Of a stretch of 22,578 bases of DNA, positions 7,240 through 14,520 are shown one piece after another. The translations under genes and the position numbers were made by a program. The notes beneath the pieces were generated by a model. It saw only the letters and a program-made list of their open reading frames with translations, was not told where the DNA came from and searched no databases. How positions within the stretch are numbered: position 1 is the stretch's first letter; each line of letters starts with the position of its first letter. The stretch comes from Lachnospiraceae bacterium (lineage in GTDB: Bacteria > Bacillota_A > Clostridia > Lachnospirales > Lachnospiraceae), in NCBI GenBank assembly GCA_009774655.1, contig VSOD01000013.1, positions 1-22,578 on the forward strand. Reading direction: 5' to 3'.

Positions 7240-7647
7240 TCATTTCAGTTTCTTGATCAGTTCTATCGCTTCTTCCATGATCGCTTCGTTGCCCTTCTTC
7301 ACTTCCTCCACGACACAGGTCTGCATGTGCTCCTGCAGTACAATATAGCCAAGACTCTGCAGCGCGCTCTCCACCGCCCCGATCTGGATCAGGATGTCCC
7401 CGCAGTACCTGTTCTCGCCGATCATGTTCCTGATCCCGTTGAGCTGGCCTATAATGCGGTTGATCCGGTTCTGCAGCTGTTTCTGTCCCGCCGCGTCCCG
7501 CGGTATGATCTTATAGTGGCCGCAGGCGCACGCTTCCTCTCCCTGTCCGCCTTCACAGACCGCAGCCTTCCCGTCCGTGCTGTCTGCCGCCTGCATCCCC
7601 GTCGTCTCCTCTTTGCTCTGCTTTGTACTCACTGTATAATCTTCCAT
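7240..7647 (-). CDS. csoR: CsoR-family copper-sensing repressor
   Basis: A 135-residue all-helical repressor of the CsoR/RcnR family, which leaves DNA when it binds Cu(I). The CsoR metal triad is present: Cys in RYCGDIL, then His and Cys in EHMQTC, with the usual spacing. The family N-terminal helix is visible as NRINRIIGQLNGIRNMI. Ahead of it is a hydrophilic extension with a Cys-rich CACGHYK stretch, seen in many clostridial members. The open frame runs up to 7737, but that part overlaps the promoter and operator and lies upstream of the predicted transcription start, so it cannot be translated from this promoter. I chose ATG 7647, with AGGAG 10 bases upstream; ATG 7596, with GAGGAG, is the alternative. 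It is the first gene of csoR-copA and is autoregulated. Confidence 0.9.
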   Translation of the reverse strand: MEDYTVSTKQSKEETTGMQAADSTDGKAAVCEGGQGEEACACGHYKIIPRDAAGQKQLQNRINRIIGQLNGIRNMIGENRYCGDILIQIGAVESALQSLGYIVLQEHMQTCVVEEVKKGNEAIMEEAIELIKKLK

Positions 7648-7722
7648 CTGCTCTACGCTCCTGTCATACCTGTTATCCGATTCTTCGCTGTCCTCCAATA
7701 GTATCTGTATTCCTGTGTGTTT

Positions 7723-7751
7723 ATAATATACCCCCATAGGGTATATGTCAA
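7723..7751 (-). promoter_or_regulatory. csoR-copA promoter with CsoR operator in its spacer
   Basis: On the minus strand TTGACA (7751 to 7746) and TATTAT (7728 to 7723) are 17 bases apart, a near-ideal promoter. The spacer contains a perfect inverted repeat, ATATACCC-5-GGGTATAT (7726-7733 and 7739-7746), the type of site bound by CsoR proteins. Bound repressor would cover both promoter elements. The predicted start is near 7716. Confidence 0.88.
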
Positions 7752-7780
7752 GAGTAAAAAAATAAATCTCTACATTAACA

Positions 7781-7805
7781 GAGACGGCAGATCCTCTGCC
7801 GTCTC
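7781..7805 (-). terminator. Hairpin terminator after the GGDEF gene
   Basis: A perfect 11-bp stem (7781-7791 with 7795-7805, GAGACGGCAGA/TCTGCCGTCTC) has a 3-base loop and lies 11 bases after the stop of the gene at 7817. There is no immediate U-run; T-rich sequence (TTTATTTTTTT) follows about 16 bases later, just before the csoR promoter. Confidence 0.65.
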
Positions 7806-7816
7806 CTCACTTTTCC

Positions 7817-9316
7817 TTATTCTTCCTGCGGCTCTTCGCCCTGTCCCCATGCATCCTCATAAAAGGCCAGCTGGCCTTTGCCGCGTCTCTTCGCCTTGTA
7901 CAGTCCCTGGTCTGCCGCCTTGTACAGAGTCTCGAAATCGGTTCCCTCATGCGGGAAGACCGCCACACCGATACTCGCCCTGACGGCGTACTTCACATTC
8001 TCGCCGACCTGGAACGTCTTAAAGAAGTCCTCTACTTTCTTCGCTTCCTTGCGGACAACCTCCCGTGTCGGTACGCCCTTAAGAAAGATCATGAACTCAT
8101 CTCCGCCCACGCGTCCGATAATGTCCGAAGCACGGAAGATAGAACTGATCTCCTCTCCCAGCGTGCTGAGCACTTCATCGCCAAAGGCGTGCCCCATCGT
8201 GTCATTGATCGTCTTAAAATTATCTACATCCAGCAGAAACATCATAGACTGTACCTGCGGATTCTGTGCTATATAATTCTTGATCTTGCGTTCCGTCGCC
8301 AGCTTGTTATTCAGCCCGGTGAGCAGATCCGTGTCCGCCTTGTTCTCCAACTCCTTCTTCTGCCGGTCATCACGCTTCTTGCCGATCGCATCGATCACCA
8401 TCAGGATACAGCTGAACACAAAAATGACCACGATCAGAGAAGTCAGCATACTTTTGGTATTCTTCCACTGGCAGCCGGCCAGGCCGTCCACATACGCCTG
8501 CTCGACGCCCATCACGATTCCCCACTGGTTCATCCCCAGCGGCGCATAGACCAGCATCCTTTTCTCTCCTGATACCTGTACGCCGAAAGCGCCCTCGGAA
8601 CCGGACGCCACACATGCACTGATCGTCTCCGCCGTCCCCGGCTCATTCGTCCGCACCGTTTCCAGAAGATTGCCTCCATCAAGCATCCTGCTGTCCGCAC
8701 CGGACGAAGAAAGCACCATACCCTCTGCATCGATCAGTGCCAGAAAAGCGCTGCTGCTTAAGGCTTCATCATCGGCAAGCAGTCCGTTCAATTTCTCCAC
8801 CGGATAAAAAAGCAGCATGAATCTGTCGTTTGCCAGACGTTCCACTACGACCACGGACTCCTGTTTTATATGTTCATCCGCCCCTACATACAGAAGAGAC
8901 TCTCCGGTCTCCAGTATATTCTGAAAATATTGCTCCTCTTCTATGGAAATCTCATTGCCCGACTGATCGATTCCTTTGCCGCTACTGTCGCAGAACTCCA
9001 CGTTGTCCGCTTCCGTGCTGTCCGCCGCGATCCGCATAAGAGCCGCCGCCTGCGCGTCACTCAATGTCCCGTCCTGTTCCAGTATGCTGCAGACAGATCT
9101 CACCGCCCTGCTCATGGTATCCAGCTCACCGGCAAGGATCTCCGCATATCGCTTCGTCGCTGTCAGCATATCGTCCGTCACGATCTGCTGTGCGCTTTCC
9201 TTACTTTTTACTGCAAAATTAAAAAGTATAACCAGCACCACGACCATCGGAACGGCAAACGGAATAATCCACTGCAGTACCGCAGACTTACTCTGATTCT
9301 CCATTGCTCTCTTCAC
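7817..9316 (-). CDS. Membrane sensor diguanylate cyclase (GGDEF)
   Basis: A 499-residue membrane protein predicted to make cyclic di-GMP from two GTP. A first membrane helix (about 14-35) and a second (about 290-309) enclose an extracellular region of ~250 residues that resembles a Cache-type ligand-binding sensor. The cytoplasmic GGDEF domain starts at DTDLLTGLNNK (about 328). The catalytic motif GGDEF at 404-408 is intact and preceded by RASD at 395-398, the product-inhibition I-site at its canonical five-residue distance. GTG 9316 has GGGGGA just upstream; ATG 9304 is an equally possible start. It overlaps the end of the DUF624 gene by up to 29 bases, so the two are translationally linked. 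An HD-GYP-type protein lies in the next operon upstream. Confidence 0.92.
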   Translation of the reverse strand: MKRAMENQSKSAVLQWIIPFAVPMVVVLVILFNFAVKSKESAQQIVTDDMLTATKRYAEILAGELDTMSRAVRSVCSILEQDGTLSDAQAAALMRIAADSTEADNVEFCDSSGKGIDQSGNEISIEEEQYFQNILETGESLLYVGADEHIKQESVVVVERLANDRFMLLFYPVEKLNGLLADDEALSSSAFLALIDAEGMVLSSSGADSRMLDGGNLLETVRTNEPGTAETISACVASGSEGAFGVQVSGEKRMLVYAPLGMNQWGIVMGVEQAYVDGLAGCQWKNTKSMLTSLIVVIFVFSCILMVIDAIGKKRDDRQKKELENKADTDLLTGLNNKLATERKIKNYIAQNPQVQSMMFLLDVDNFKTINDTMGHAFGDEVLSTLGEEISSIFRASDIIGRVGGDEFMIFLKGVPTREVVRKEAKKVEDFFKTFQVGENVKYAVRASIGVAVFPHEGTDFETLYKAADQGLYKAKRRGKGQLAFYEDAWGQGEEPQEE

Positions 9317-9977
9317 TTATATCCCCCATGTCTACCGTAAAATCCATATCGGAAACCACTTCCACTTCCGGTTCAAATCTCTTGAAAATATTGCTGTACA
9401 GCCAGGCCGCCCCATAGGCAGGCGCCGAAATGCCAAACAAAAAGACAAACAGCATGGCATATGTCGAAAAATAGCAGATCACCAGCGGCAGTGCATAGAT
9501 AATAGCCATCAATATGGTCTTCGGCAGGTTGCCGACTGCCATGAGCGCCGCATTCTTGATCGTATTCCGGATAGAATTCTCGAATCTGGCAAGCAGTGGA
9601 AATATATACATGCTGATCAGGAAAATGATAACGCCTACAGCCACCACCGCAATCACCAGCGGCTTGGGAAAACTGATCCCCGAAAAAGAGAAGATCAGCG
9701 CATCGCCGATATAGACCACGATCACCACCAGCATCATAAGCCAGATCAGCGTCGCCTGCTTGAAATTAGCCTTGAAGGACTTGAAAAACCCTCTGACCAG
9801 ATAACCGTCTTCCCCGCGGATCATCTTCAATACGACATAATGCATCGCAGTATAAGAAGCCCCGATGGTGATGACCGGTATACAACACGCGATCATGAGC
9901 ATATTCAGTATCATCAGATCTGCCACACGACTCAAAGTCCGCATGATCGGACTTTCCATATCAAAAATTCTTCCCAT
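9288..9977 (-). CDS. DUF624 (YesL-like) integral membrane protein
   Basis: A 229-residue protein with about five hydrophobic segments. The N-terminal pattern, a helix around LMILNMLMIACCIPVITIGAS followed by YTAMHYVVLKMIRGEDGYLVRGFFKSFKANFKQ, is the recognisable core of the DUF624/YesL family. Family members usually sit beside carbohydrate ABC transporter genes and their function is unknown. The C-terminus is acidic (VEVVSDMDFTVDMGDISEESNGESE). GGAG lies 5 bases before ATG 9977. It is the first gene of a two-gene unit, and its end overlaps the start of the diguanylate cyclase gene. This partner is not the usual one for the family, so a link to the sensor is possible but unproven. Confidence 0.85.
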   Translation of the reverse strand: MGRIFDMESPIMRTLSRVADLMILNMLMIACCIPVITIGASYTAMHYVVLKMIRGEDGYLVRGFFKSFKANFKQATLIWLMMLVVIVVYIGDALIFSFSGISFPKPLVIAVVAVGVIIFLISMYIFPLLARFENSIRNTIKNAALMAVGNLPKTILMAIIYALPLVICYFSTYAMLFVFLFGISAPAYGAAWLYSNIFKRFEPEVEVVSDMDFTVDMGDISEESNGESE

Positions 9978-10009
9978 AACAGCTCCACTCCTAACAGTTT
10001 ATTCCCTTT

Positions 10010-10015
10010 ATTATA
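10010..10015 (-). promoter_or_regulatory. -10 element for DUF624-GGDEF
   Basis: TATAAT reads on the minus strand from 10015 to 10010, about 33 bases before the DUF624 ATG. The -35 region is poor and overlaps the U-run of the terminator upstream. The element is a perfect -10, but the promoter as a whole is only moderately supported. Confidence 0.5.
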
Positions 10016-10030
10016 GTACAAAAGAATACA

Positions 10031-10057
10031 AAAAAGCTATAATTTTTCTAAAATTAT
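10031..10057 (-). terminator. AT-rich terminator of the HD-domain gene, overlapping its stop codon
   Basis: ATAATTTT (10039-10046) pairs with AAAATTAT (10050-10057) around a 3-base loop and is followed on the minus strand by AGCTTTTTTG. The stop codon at 10054-10056 lies inside the stem. The low GC makes it weak, so some read-through into DUF624-GGDEF is likely. Confidence 0.5.
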
Positions 10058-11310
10058 ATATTGTACTTCCTGCTGATCGTCTCATACTGCCTGTTAAGAG
10101 TTTCGTACATCTGCAAAACCTGCGCCGTCTCTTCCGTGACAAGACTGAGGATCCTGTCGTAAGACTGCACGACAACAGAGACAACCTGCCGTTTCAGCTT
10201 ATTCTTCGAAGCCTTCTCTTCCAGGATCGCGATCACCTTCTCCTTGGGCATCGGCTTGCGGTAGCTTCTTTTATGTACGAGCGCCACGACCATGTCCGCC
10301 ACCTGCAGGATCTTCTGTTCCGTACTCAGCTGATTGTCCGTCAGCTTCTTGGGATAGCCGCTGCCGTCGCATCTCTCATGGTGCGCCAGGGCGATATCGA
10401 CCACTTCCTTCTTCATGCGGCTGCTCAATATCTTACCCGCGATCTCCACATGCGTCTTGACCTTCCTCGCCTCCCACGGTTCCAGCTTGCGGGGCGCCTC
10501 GATCAGATCCAGCGGAAGCGCCAGCATACCGATGTCATGCACCAGCGTGCCGTAATAGAGAATCTCCCTTTTGGACTGGGGCAGCATCATCTCCCTGGCG
10601 ATCTCATCACTGATACAGGTCGCCATGGCAGTTTCGATCACCATATCCTTTCGGAAAAATCCCTGACAGTACATCAGCATATCCAGGAATTTCTTCTTGT
10701 CCTCGTTGTTAAAGATCATGTACTCGATAATGTCGTCCAGCTCTTTTAAGTACGCGCCGCTGCGGATCTTCTCGAACATACCATACCGGTTCTCGCATTT
10801 ATAGAAAAGCTCCAGCCCTTCCTGCGACAGCCTGTTGCCGGCATATTTCTGGAACATGGTCATCTCAAATTTGCTGCCCAGCGCCGTGGAATAATGATCC
10901 ATCTTCTCGGCAATATTAATGTAGGCCGCCACGTTCTTATATTCATAATTCACTTTCTGCAGCTGGTTGTAATCCATATGATGGTACATGATCACCTTCG
11001 CCAGCTCCGGGATCGGTGACAGATATTTCAGCACAAGATACCCGTAAATGGAATGTGCCATGTATTCCTTCGTCTCGTAGCGCAGGATATCCCCCAGCCT
11101 CTCGCTCTCCGTCCTGTACGCACCGATATCATGGAGCGTAGCTGCCATGACCATGTCCGCCAGCTCAAATTCTTCGTATTTGTCTTCCTCCCGAAGCATC
11201 GTATAGACCATATAGGCCACTCTCGATCCATGCTTCATCAGCTTGGGATATAAGATCTTCAAGATATCCCTCATCAAAAGAAATGTATCCTTACTCTTGA
11301 TATACTCCAT
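10054..11310 (-). CDS. Tandem HD / HD-GYP domain protein
   Basis: A 418-residue soluble protein with two HD-type phosphohydrolase domains. The first (about 20-145) has H27 in HGSRVAY, H60-D61, H86, H110-H111 and D138, a complete-looking metal set. The second (about 225-395) has H258-D259, H287, H310-H311, D315 and GYP at 318-320, then VADM with D339, the layout of HD-GYP cyclic-di-GMP phosphodiesterases. Its HDxGK lysine is replaced by Met (HDIGM), and the helix that normally supplies an early ligand has no His, so activity of this domain is uncertain. ATG 11310 follows GCGAGG at 8 bases; the TTG at 11331 would overlap the GNAT stop. It lies 17 bases after the GNAT gene. The nearby GGDEF gene suggests a shared signalling role. 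Confidence 0.85.
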   Translation of the reverse strand: MEYIKSKDTFLLMRDILKILYPKLMKHGSRVAYMVYTMLREEDKYEEFELADMVMAATLHDIGAYRTESERLGDILRYETKEYMAHSIYGYLVLKYLSPIPELAKVIMYHHMDYNQLQKVNYEYKNVAAYINIAEKMDHYSTALGSKFEMTMFQKYAGNRLSQEGLELFYKCENRYGMFEKIRSGAYLKELDDIIEYMIFNNEDKKKFLDMLMYCQGFFRKDMVIETAMATCISDEIAREMMLPQSKREILYYGTLVHDIGMLALPLDLIEAPRKLEPWEARKVKTHVEIAGKILSSRMKKEVVDIALAHHERCDGSGYPKKLTDNQLSTEQKILQVADMVVALVHKRSYRKPMPKEKVIAILEEKASKNKLKRQVVSVVVQSYDRILSLVTEETAQVLQMYETLNRQYETISRKYNI

Positions 11311-11327
11311 ATATGTATCCTCGCCTC

Positions 11328-11798
11328 TCAAAAATTAAGTTCCATGGGCGTATAAATGATGCCGTCCCTCTGCTCCTCGCAGCGCAGATCACAAAAGCCC
11401 AGCCTGTGATAAAACCCGACCCCGTAAGGCGAAGCGTTCACCGTCACCCGGTGAAGCCCCATTTCTTCCCCCATATAATGTGTCAGATAAGAAAGCAGCG
11501 CGCGGCCGATTCCCTGCCTGTGATATCTCTCGTCCACAAAAAGCAGCGAGATATGCTGAGAATCCCTGAGCGTGATCATACCCACGATCCCGCCGTCCGC
11601 AACCGCCACAAACATCTGATAGGCACCCATGATAAACATCCTGTAGAGTGTACTGTCCGTGATAAAATTCTCGAAGTTCTTCACACCCTCGGCTGTATAT
11701 ACATCTGCCTCAAACCGCAGGAAAGTCTTCCACGCCAGCCCCATGGCATCCTGCCAGTCGTCACGATATGCACTTCTGATCTGATAAGACGTTTCCAC
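11328..11798 (-). CDS. GNAT-family N-acetyltransferase
   Basis: A 156-residue GNAT enzyme that transfers an acetyl group from acetyl-CoA to an unknown amine. The acetyl-CoA-binding motif A is clear: a strand HISLLFVDERYHRQ followed by QGIGRALLSYL, with the RxxGxG/A signature (about 93-100). The C-terminal VNASPYGVGFYHRLGFCDL is the family's motif B region. Start is GTG 11798; AAGGAG lies 12 bases upstream, a little far. It is the first gene of a unit with the HD protein, which starts 17 bases beyond its stop. No substrate can be deduced. Confidence 0.9.
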   Translation of the reverse strand: METSYQIRSAYRDDWQDAMGLAWKTFLRFEADVYTAEGVKNFENFITDSTLYRMFIMGAYQMFVAVADGGIVGMITLRDSQHISLLFVDERYHRQGIGRALLSYLTHYMGEEMGLHRVTVNASPYGVGFYHRLGFCDLRCEEQRDGIIYTPMELNF

Positions 11799-11869
11799 CT
11801 CTGCCTGCGGCTCCTTTATATACTGTAACCATCCGGCCTTCGCCTTCCGCGTTACTCTATGCTACCTAT

Positions 11870-11898
11870 ATTCTAACTTATTTGGGATAAACATACAA
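11870..11898 (-). promoter_or_regulatory. Candidate promoter of the GNAT-HD unit
   Basis: On the minus strand TTGTAT (11898 to 11893) and TAGAAT (11875 to 11870) are 17 bases apart. The -35 matches only half of the consensus and the -10 five of six. The predicted start near 11863 leaves a leader of about 65 nt. Confidence 0.4.
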
Positions 11899-11914
11899 CC
11901 TCTTACCGGGAAAG

Positions 11915-12904
11915 TCAGAGAGATTCCGCATCCACCTTATTGGCAAGCGGCAGCCCGTTCTCCAGCGCATATGCGTTCTCCAGCGTCACTCTGGCGATCG
12001 CCTCCATGGCCTCTCTGGTAAAAAATCCCATGTGGGAAGTGATGAGCACATTCGGAAACGTCATCAGCCTCGCAAGATTCTCGTCCCGCATGATCTCTCC
12101 CGACTTGTCCTCGTAGAAGATCCCTTCTTCCTCCTCATAGACATCCAGTCCCACACCGCCGAACTTTCCCGCCACAAGGCCGTCGATCAAAGCATCCGTA
12201 TCGATCAGGGCTCCTCTTGAAGTATTCACCAGATAGACGCCCTGCTTCATATGGTCGATGGTTGAACGGTTCACGATATGCCTGGTCTCGGCGGTGAGCG
12301 GACAGTGCAGGGAGATCAGATCCGACTCCTGCATCAGCTGCTCCAACGGCACATACTTCACGTCCAGATTCCTGTTCGGATAGGGGTCATATGCCAGTAT
12401 CTCCATACCGAACCCTCTGCAGATCCGGATCATCGCCTGGCCGATCTTACCCGTGCCGACGATCCCCGCCGTCTTCCTGTAAAGATCCACACCCATCAGG
12501 CCGTTCAGACTCATGTTAAAGTCTCTTGTTCTATTATATGCCTTATGTGTATATCGGTTGACAGTCAATATCACACCTATGGCAAATTCTGCCACCGCCT
12601 CCGGCGAATAGCTCGGCACGCGCAGAATGCACAGCTTCCCCTCGGCCGCCTTGACATCCACATGGTTGAAGCCCGCGCTCCGAAGCAGGATTGCCCTGAC
12701 ACCCATCTCATAAAGCTGCTGCACCATTTTCGCATTCACATAGTCATTGACAAAAATGCACACGGCGTCGAATCCGCCCGCCAGCGTGATCGTTTCCTCC
12801 TGAAATGCCATCTCATAAAAATGAATCTCAAAACCGTATTCCTTTCCCATGGGTTCAAACCAGATCTTATCATACGGCTTCGTACTGAAAAAAGCTATCT
12901 TCAT
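11915..12904 (-). CDS. ldhA: D-lactate dehydrogenase (D-2-hydroxyacid dehydrogenase family)
   Basis: A 329-residue NAD-dependent enzyme that reduces pyruvate to D-lactate in fermentation. The dinucleotide-binding motif is GTGKIG at 150-155, followed by the NAD-contacting acidic region YDPYPN at 172-177. The catalytic trio corresponds to R230 in NTSRGALID, E259 in LDVYEEE and H291 in ITSHMGF, at the same mutual spacings as in Lactobacillus D-LDH. The length is normal for the family. ATG 12904 is preceded by AGGAGG at 11 bases. A dyad lies just upstream at 12925-12940. It appears to be a single-gene unit between the helical membrane protein and the GNAT gene. Related 2-hydroxyacid activities cannot be excluded from sequence alone. 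Confidence 0.92.
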   Translation of the reverse strand: MKIAFFSTKPYDKIWFEPMGKEYGFEIHFYEMAFQEETITLAGGFDAVCIFVNDYVNAKMVQQLYEMGVRAILLRSAGFNHVDVKAAEGKLCILRVPSYSPEAVAEFAIGVILTVNRYTHKAYNRTRDFNMSLNGLMGVDLYRKTAGIVGTGKIGQAMIRICRGFGMEILAYDPYPNRNLDVKYVPLEQLMQESDLISLHCPLTAETRHIVNRSTIDHMKQGVYLVNTSRGALIDTDALIDGLVAGKFGGVGLDVYEEEEGIFYEDKSGEIMRDENLARLMTFPNVLITSHMGFFTREAMEAIARVTLENAYALENGLPLANKVDAESL

Positions 12905-12924
12905 ATTCTAAACTGCCTCCTCTT

Positions 12925-12940
12925 ACTATTTCTTAATAGT
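12925..12940. promoter_or_regulatory. Dyad symmetry upstream of ldhA, operator candidate
   Basis: ACTATT (12925-12930) and AATAGT (12935-12940) form a perfect 6-bp inverted repeat with a 4-base spacer. On the minus strand TACTAT at its start could be the -10 element, so a bound protein would block transcription. It is not the Rex consensus (TTGTTAA...TTAACAA). The function is inferred. Confidence 0.35.
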
Positions 12941-12976
12941 ATGGTCAGAGAAGGCCAAATCATGCACAGCCGCAGA

Positions 12977-13477
12977 TTAAGATTTTTTGAAAAAGTCTTC
13001 TATCGTCTGCCTGATGCTGTCAAAAAAGCTCTGCGCCGCACTCGACACGGCACTTTCAACCGCTTCGTTTATCGCCTCGTTGGCTCCTTCCACGAACTCG
13101 GTGCTGTACTGCTGATACTTCTGCTTCGCCTCTTCGATAAAGTCTTCCGTCTCTACCCCGATATTGCCAAGCGTCTGCAGGAATCCGACCGCCCTCTCCC
13201 TGTTTTCATCCGTCAGGGTGACGCCCAGTTCCCGCTCTCCGGCGGCCAGCGTCTGTCTGATACTGCTTTCATCCGCCAGCTCCACTTCCCCGGCAGCTAT
13301 CCGCTCGATCATCCAGCCGACGACCGCCTCTTCCCCTTTTTCTCCGGCCTGCACCTCTTTTGCGGCGCCCGTAAACCGCGCGATACCCTGCCTGCGTTCC
13401 GGCGACAGGAAAATCATGCCGATGACGAATAAAAGCGCCAGTACGACGATCCTTCGCAGCCATTTATGTTTTCTCAT
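12977..13477 (-). CDS. Membrane-anchored helical protein, resembles DUF1002
   Basis: A 166-residue protein with one N-terminal hydrophobic helix (about 9-26, RRIVVLALLFVIGMIFL) after a basic start, acting as a signal anchor. The rest is predicted to be helical and faces outside. The segment VTLTDENRERAVGFLQTLGNIGVETEDFIEEAKQ resembles the helical repeat of DUF1002 proteins; this is a loose match made from memory. The last 60 residues are amphipathic, rich in Ala, Ser and Glu. ATG 13477 has AGAGGTG just upstream and is preferred over the GTG two codons earlier. It lies 65 bases beyond the hydrolase stop with no terminator between, so it may be the last gene of the metG unit. Function unknown. 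Confidence 0.75.
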   Translation of the reverse strand: MRKHKWLRRIVVLALLFVIGMIFLSPERRQGIARFTGAAKEVQAGEKGEEAVVGWMIERIAAGEVELADESSIRQTLAAGERELGVTLTDENRERAVGFLQTLGNIGVETEDFIEEAKQKYQQYSTEFVEGANEAINEAVESAVSSAAQSFFDSIRQTIEDFFKKS

Positions 13478-13542
13478 GAACACCTCTTCGTAAATATGAA
13501 ATCTCAGATAACGGTAAAATCCTGGCGCGGTCTGCCGCTGCC

Positions 13543-14475
13543 TTAAATCCTCTGCAGGAGCCAGCGGTAAACATCTGCGTATACTTCCTGCCGGTCCTCC
13601 TCGTTCAAAAGCTCATGCCGGTCCTCCGGATACAGCTTCATCTGCACATTTTCCATACCTGCTTCCTTGAAGGACTGATAAACCCGGAGCACGCTCTTTC
13701 CGTAGTCGCCTACCGGATCTTCCTCCCCCGATATAAAAAGCACGGGCAGGCGCTGCGGCATCTCCTGCAGTTTCTTCCTGTCATGCAGATTCCAGATCAG
13801 CTGAAACAGCGTCTGGAACCCGTTGACCGTAAAGGTAAATCCGCACAGCGGATCCTCTATATAATTCTTTACATTCTCCTCATTACGGGAGAGCCAGTCA
13901 AAAAGCGTCCTGTGCGGTTTGATCTTCTTATTATAGGCGCCGAAAGCCGCCACATTCAAAAGCCCGCTCACATGCTTCGAACCGCAGAATATCCGCTGCA
14001 GCGCCGCCAGCGCGCGGGCACACAACAGCATCAAAGCAGGCTGCATACCGGTTCCCACGATAATGGCGCCGTCTATGCCGCTGCCGTAGCGCAGCAGATA
14101 ATTGCGCGTGATAAAAGAACCCATGCTGTGGCCCAGAATGATATAAGGTACACCCGGATACTGCTCCTGCGTCATTTTTTTCAGCCTGTGCTCGTCCCGC
14201 ACAAGAACCGTTGCCGCGTTCTCCCTGCAGAAGTAACCGTAAGGCTCTCCCTGCTGTACAGACTTTCCGTGGCCCAGATGGTCGTCTCCCACTACCAGAA
14301 TACCTTTTCCGGCCAGGAACGAGGCAAATTCATCATATCTGTCTATATATTCCGCCATGCCGTGCACGATCTGCACAATACACACCGGCCGTTCCGTCTC
14401 CGGGATCCACCTGATGGCATGTATCTTATGCTCTCTGTCTCTCGACTCAAAGTAAAATTCCTGTTTCTTTACCAC
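13543..14475 (-). CDS. Alpha/beta hydrolase, lysophospholipase / monoacylglycerol lipase-like (S33)
   Basis: A 310-residue hydrolase of the serine aminopeptidase S33 fold, related to lysophospholipases and monoglyceride lipases. The oxyanion-region motif IVHGMAEY, the nucleophile elbow GHSMGS with Ser117, Asp253 in ISGEEDPVG and His287 in EDRHELLNEE make a complete catalytic triad. No signal peptide is present, so it is cytoplasmic. The frame opens at ATG 14520, directly after the metG stop (TGAATG), but no ribosome site precedes it. GTG 14475 has AAGGAG 5 bases upstream and gives the normal family N-terminus, so it is preferred. It follows metG in the same unit. The natural substrate is unknown. 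Confidence 0.88.
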   Translation of the reverse strand: MVKKQEFYFESRDREHKIHAIRWIPETERPVCIVQIVHGMAEYIDRYDEFASFLAGKGILVVGDDHLGHGKSVQQGEPYGYFCRENAATVLVRDEHRLKKMTQEQYPGVPYIILGHSMGSFITRNYLLRYGSGIDGAIIVGTGMQPALMLLCARALAALQRIFCGSKHVSGLLNVAAFGAYNKKIKPHRTLFDWLSRNEENVKNYIEDPLCGFTFTVNGFQTLFQLIWNLHDRKKLQEMPQRLPVLFISGEEDPVGDYGKSVLRVYQSFKEAGMENVQMKLYPEDRHELLNEEDRQEVYADVYRWLLQRI

Positions 14476-14520
14476 TGCGGCTCCTTCCTCATTCCCTGTA
14501 TGCCAATCGTGCAATCTCAT

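Noticed and set aside
7648..7737. N-terminal extension of CsoR beginning MGVYYKHTG
   Set aside because: Its first codons are the operator itself and lie upstream of the predicted transcription start.
12278..13432. Long plus-strand open frame spanning ldhA and the helical membrane protein
   Set aside because: It runs antisense across two genes and the gap between them, with no recognisable domain or start signal.
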